Shown here piece after piece: positions 7,527-9,194 of a stretch of 9,194 nt of DNA; positions within the stretch are counted from its first letter, which is position 1; each line of letters starts with the position of its first letter. This DNA is from Planctomycetota bacterium. Lineage in GTDB: Bacteria; Planctomycetota; Phycisphaerae; Sedimentisphaerales; Anaerobacaceae. Made by a program: the position numbers and the translations under genes. The notes under the pieces were generated by a model, which made no database searches, was not told where the DNA came from, and saw only the letters and a list, made by a program, of their open reading frames with translations. The stretch covers positions 1-9,194 of the forward strand of contig QNBZ01000035.1 in assembly GCA_003644295.1 (NCBI GenBank), given 5' to 3'.

Positions 7527-7570
7527 GCGTATTGCGCGATGCGTATAGCGCAAAACAAATACGCAATACG
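7527..7570. repeat. Short GCGTATTGCG-type direct and inverted repeats
   Basis: GCGTATTGCGC (7527-7537) and GCGTATAGCGC (7541-7551) are direct copies differing at one base and separated by GAT. A third copy is inverted: CGCAATACG (7562-7570) is the exact reverse complement of 7528-7536. The cluster sits between the proposed tRNA promoter and the tRNA 5' end, so it would lie in the tRNA leader transcript. It may be a fragment of a dispersed small repeat family; this window alone cannot show that. Confidence 0.6.
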
Positions 7571-7599
7571 AATATAGCACATCGGCTTACAAATCGCAA
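7571..7599 (-). promoter_or_regulatory. Probable sigma70-type promoter for tRNA-Pro
   Basis: On the - strand, TTGCGA (+ strand 7594-7599, 4 of 6 to the -35 consensus) and TATATT (7571-7576, 5 of 6 to the -10 consensus) are separated by exactly 17 bases. The site starts two bases beyond the priA stop codon and points at the tRNA, giving a leader of about 50 bases. It suggests that the tRNA is transcribed independently of priA. This is pattern matching only. Confidence 0.5.
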
Positions 7600-7600
7600 G

Positions 7601-9194
7601 CTACAATAAATTAACAGGGTCTATGTCCACGGCAACCTTGACCGCCGGTCGAACAGCTCTGCCCGCCCTCAAACTGCTGAATAACTTCTGCATAGTTGCC
7701 GCATCAGAGGCCTGAACGATTATCTGCATCCTGTGAAAACGCTGTACTCGACTTATTACTGCCGGCATCGGCCCTCTGACAATCGCTTTTAAGCTATTGC
7801 GCTCAACAATATAGTCGATTCTCTGCCGCATTGCCTTGCAGGCAGCATCAAGTTTATCAAAATTTCTGTCCCGCATAAGGACAACGGCAAGTCGCCAAAA
7901 TGGCGGCAGGTTGCAGGCCCTACGATGCTTTAATTCCTCATTGACGAAGCCGATGTAATCGTTGCCGAGCGCAAACTGTATGGCCGGCTGGTTCGGCAAA
8001 AATGTTTGAACGAATACTGTACCGCTCTTTTCCGAGCGGCCCGCACGCCCAGCCACCTGAGAAATCAATTGAAACGTCCGCTCGTTCATTCGGAAATCCG
8101 GCAGATAAAGACAGGTGTCTGCGCTGATAATGCCTACCAGTGTTACGTTTGGAAAATGCAGACCCTTAGCCAGCATTTGCGTGCCGGCCAATATATCAAT
8201 CCGCCCATCGCTAAAGCCCTTCAGAACTCTGTAATAGTCCTGCCCTGTCATTGAATCGCTGTCAACCCTTGCTATACGGGCATCGTGGAATTTCCTGTGC
8301 AACTGCTCTTCGAGTCGTTGTACACCAACTCCAATCATCACCATCGCTTTGCCGCACAGCGGACATTTCTCAGGTACAAGCGTCTGTGCCAGGCAATAAT
8401 GGCACACGGCGTAACCATAATCAATATGTTTTCCCGTAACCGTTCGCATTCGTGCACCGGTAGCGACTTTCGATTTGTGAAAAGTCAGCGTTGCATCGCA
8501 ATTCCGGCAGCGCAGTGTATAGCCGCACGACGAACAGAGTACAAAATTACTGTAGCCGCGTCTGTTCAGAAGCAAAATCGCCTGCTCTTTTTTCGCCAGG
8601 ATTTTTTTCAGATGTTCCGTCAATGGCTCGGAAAGCAAATTCAGGCTTCGCTCCGTCAGGTATTGAACTCGTAAATCAACCAGCTTCATCACCGGGGCTG
8701 GAAAATCCATCACTCTTTTTGGCAAACGTACCAGCGTAAAATGTTTTTTGTTACGGCTGTTATGCAGAGTTTCAAGCGATGGCGTAGCGCTGCCTAAAAT
8801 ACAGTGCGCATTGTGTAATTGTGCCCGTTTTATCGCCACATCTCTGCCGTTATACCGCGGGGCGGTATCCTGCTTGTAACTCGGTTCGTGTTCTTCATCG
8901 ACAACGATAAGGCCCGGCCGGGCTAACGGAGCAAAGACCGCCGAGCGGGCACCTACAACCACATCAGCTTTGCCTGCCTTTATTTTCTGCCATTGTGCGT
9001 TGCGCTGAGCCGCGGTCAGTCTCGAGTGCATAACAGCTACTTTTTCAAACCTTGAACTAAAACGCTGAACGGTCTGGGCGGTGAGAGCGATTTCAGGAAG
9101 CAGCACTATAGCGCTTTTGCCCTTTTGCAAAACTGCCTCAATTGCCCTTATGTAAATCTCTGTTTTACCGCTGTCGGTAACGCCATAAAGAATC
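7601..9194 (-). CDS. priA: Primosomal protein N' (replication restart helicase PriA), 5' end cut by window
   Basis: PriA is a cytoplasmic superfamily 2, 3'-to-5' DNA helicase that recognises stalled forks and reloads the replisome. The frame stays open to the window edge, so the last 530 codons are present and about 220 N-terminal residues (the DNA-binding part) are missing. The first visible residues are ILYGVTDSGKTEIY, the Walker A motif. Then follow DEEHEPSYKQ (Walker B), GSATPSLE (motif III), eight zinc-binding cysteines as four CxxC pairs (CSSC, CRNC, CHYC, CPLC), GTQMLAKGLHFPN and QVAGRAGR (motifs V and VI), and the usual VDIDPVNLL ending. Two oddities are an Asp where Walker A usually has Gly (GVTGSGKT), which still fits the general GxxxxGKT pattern, and an insertion of about 17 residues between zinc pairs two and three. 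The sequence is more GC-rich than the PTS genes. The first TTG inside the window (9130) is not the real start. Confidence 0.96.
   Translation of the reverse strand, partial: ILYGVTDSGKTEIYIRAIEAVLQKGKSAIVLLPEIALTAQTVQRFSSRFEKVAVMHSRLTAAQRNAQWQKIKAGKADVVVGARSAVFAPLARPGLIVVDEEHEPSYKQDTAPRYNGRDVAIKRAQLHNAHCILGSATPSLETLHNSRNKKHFTLVRLPKRVMDFPAPVMKLVDLRVQYLTERSLNLLSEPLTEHLKKILAKKEQAILLLNRRGYSNFVLCSSCGYTLRCRNCDATLTFHKSKVATGARMRTVTGKHIDYGYAVCHYCLAQTLVPEKCPLCGKAMVMIGVGVQRLEEQLHRKFHDARIARVDSDSMTGQDYYRVLKGFSDGRIDILAGTQMLAKGLHFPNVTLVGIISADTCLYLPDFRMNERTFQLISQVAGRAGRSEKSGTVFVQTFLPNQPAIQFALGNDYIGFVNEELKHRRACNLPPFWRLAVVLMRDRNFDKLDAACKAMRQRIDYIVERNSLKAIVRGPMPAVISRVQRFHRMQIIVQASDAATMQKLFSSLRAGRAVRPAVKVAVDIDPVNLL

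Noticed and set aside
8285..8674. 129-codon + strand open frame (and two shorter ones beside it)
   Set aside because: All lie antisense to the conserved zinc and helicase region of priA, and several overlap one another. They are shadows of a real gene.

Overview
The window holds a left block of four + strand genes and a right block on the - strand, which meet at a tRNA gene. Features that suggest the organism are a signal peptide on a large secreted glycosidase, TTG and GTG starts, a PriA with an insertion in its zinc region, and short GCGTATTGCG-type intergenic repeats. Together they fit a Gram-negative-type bacterium, and I lean towards Planctomycetota (Phycisphaerae-like). That assignment is inference and weakly supported.

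Positions 105-4059 encode a complete, self-contained fructose/mannose-family phosphotransferase system (PTS). It consists of a separate membrane EIIC, a separate EIIB, and one 847-residue protein fusing HPr, Enzyme I and EIIA in that order. This is the domain order of the FryA/FrwA multiphosphoryl transfer proteins of E. coli. All the phospho-accepting residues I looked for are present, so the system could carry phosphate from PEP to sugar without help from other general PTS proteins.

Positions 4119-7457 encode a large secreted GH38 alpha-mannosidase, 59 bases after the transfer protein and in the same direction. The likely unit is a mannoside-use operon: the exported enzyme trims alpha-mannosides outside the cytoplasm, and the PTS imports and phosphorylates a released sugar. 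Pairing a fructose-family PTS with a GH38 enzyme recalls the mngAB mannosylglycerate system, but MngB is cytoplasmic and shorter, so the substrate here is open.

Positions 7402-7599 hold a tRNA-Pro(CGG) on the - strand with a readable promoter, a leader containing short repeats, and an intrinsic terminator. The mannosidase frame runs through that terminator and stops inside the tRNA. This suggests that the mannosidase tail is a junction product and that the left block may have been joined to the tRNA flank.

Positions 7601-9194 hold the 3' three-quarters of priA on the - strand, cut by the window edge just before its Walker A motif. I see no integrase, transposase, CRISPR array or rRNA. The first 104 bases hold no assignable gene.
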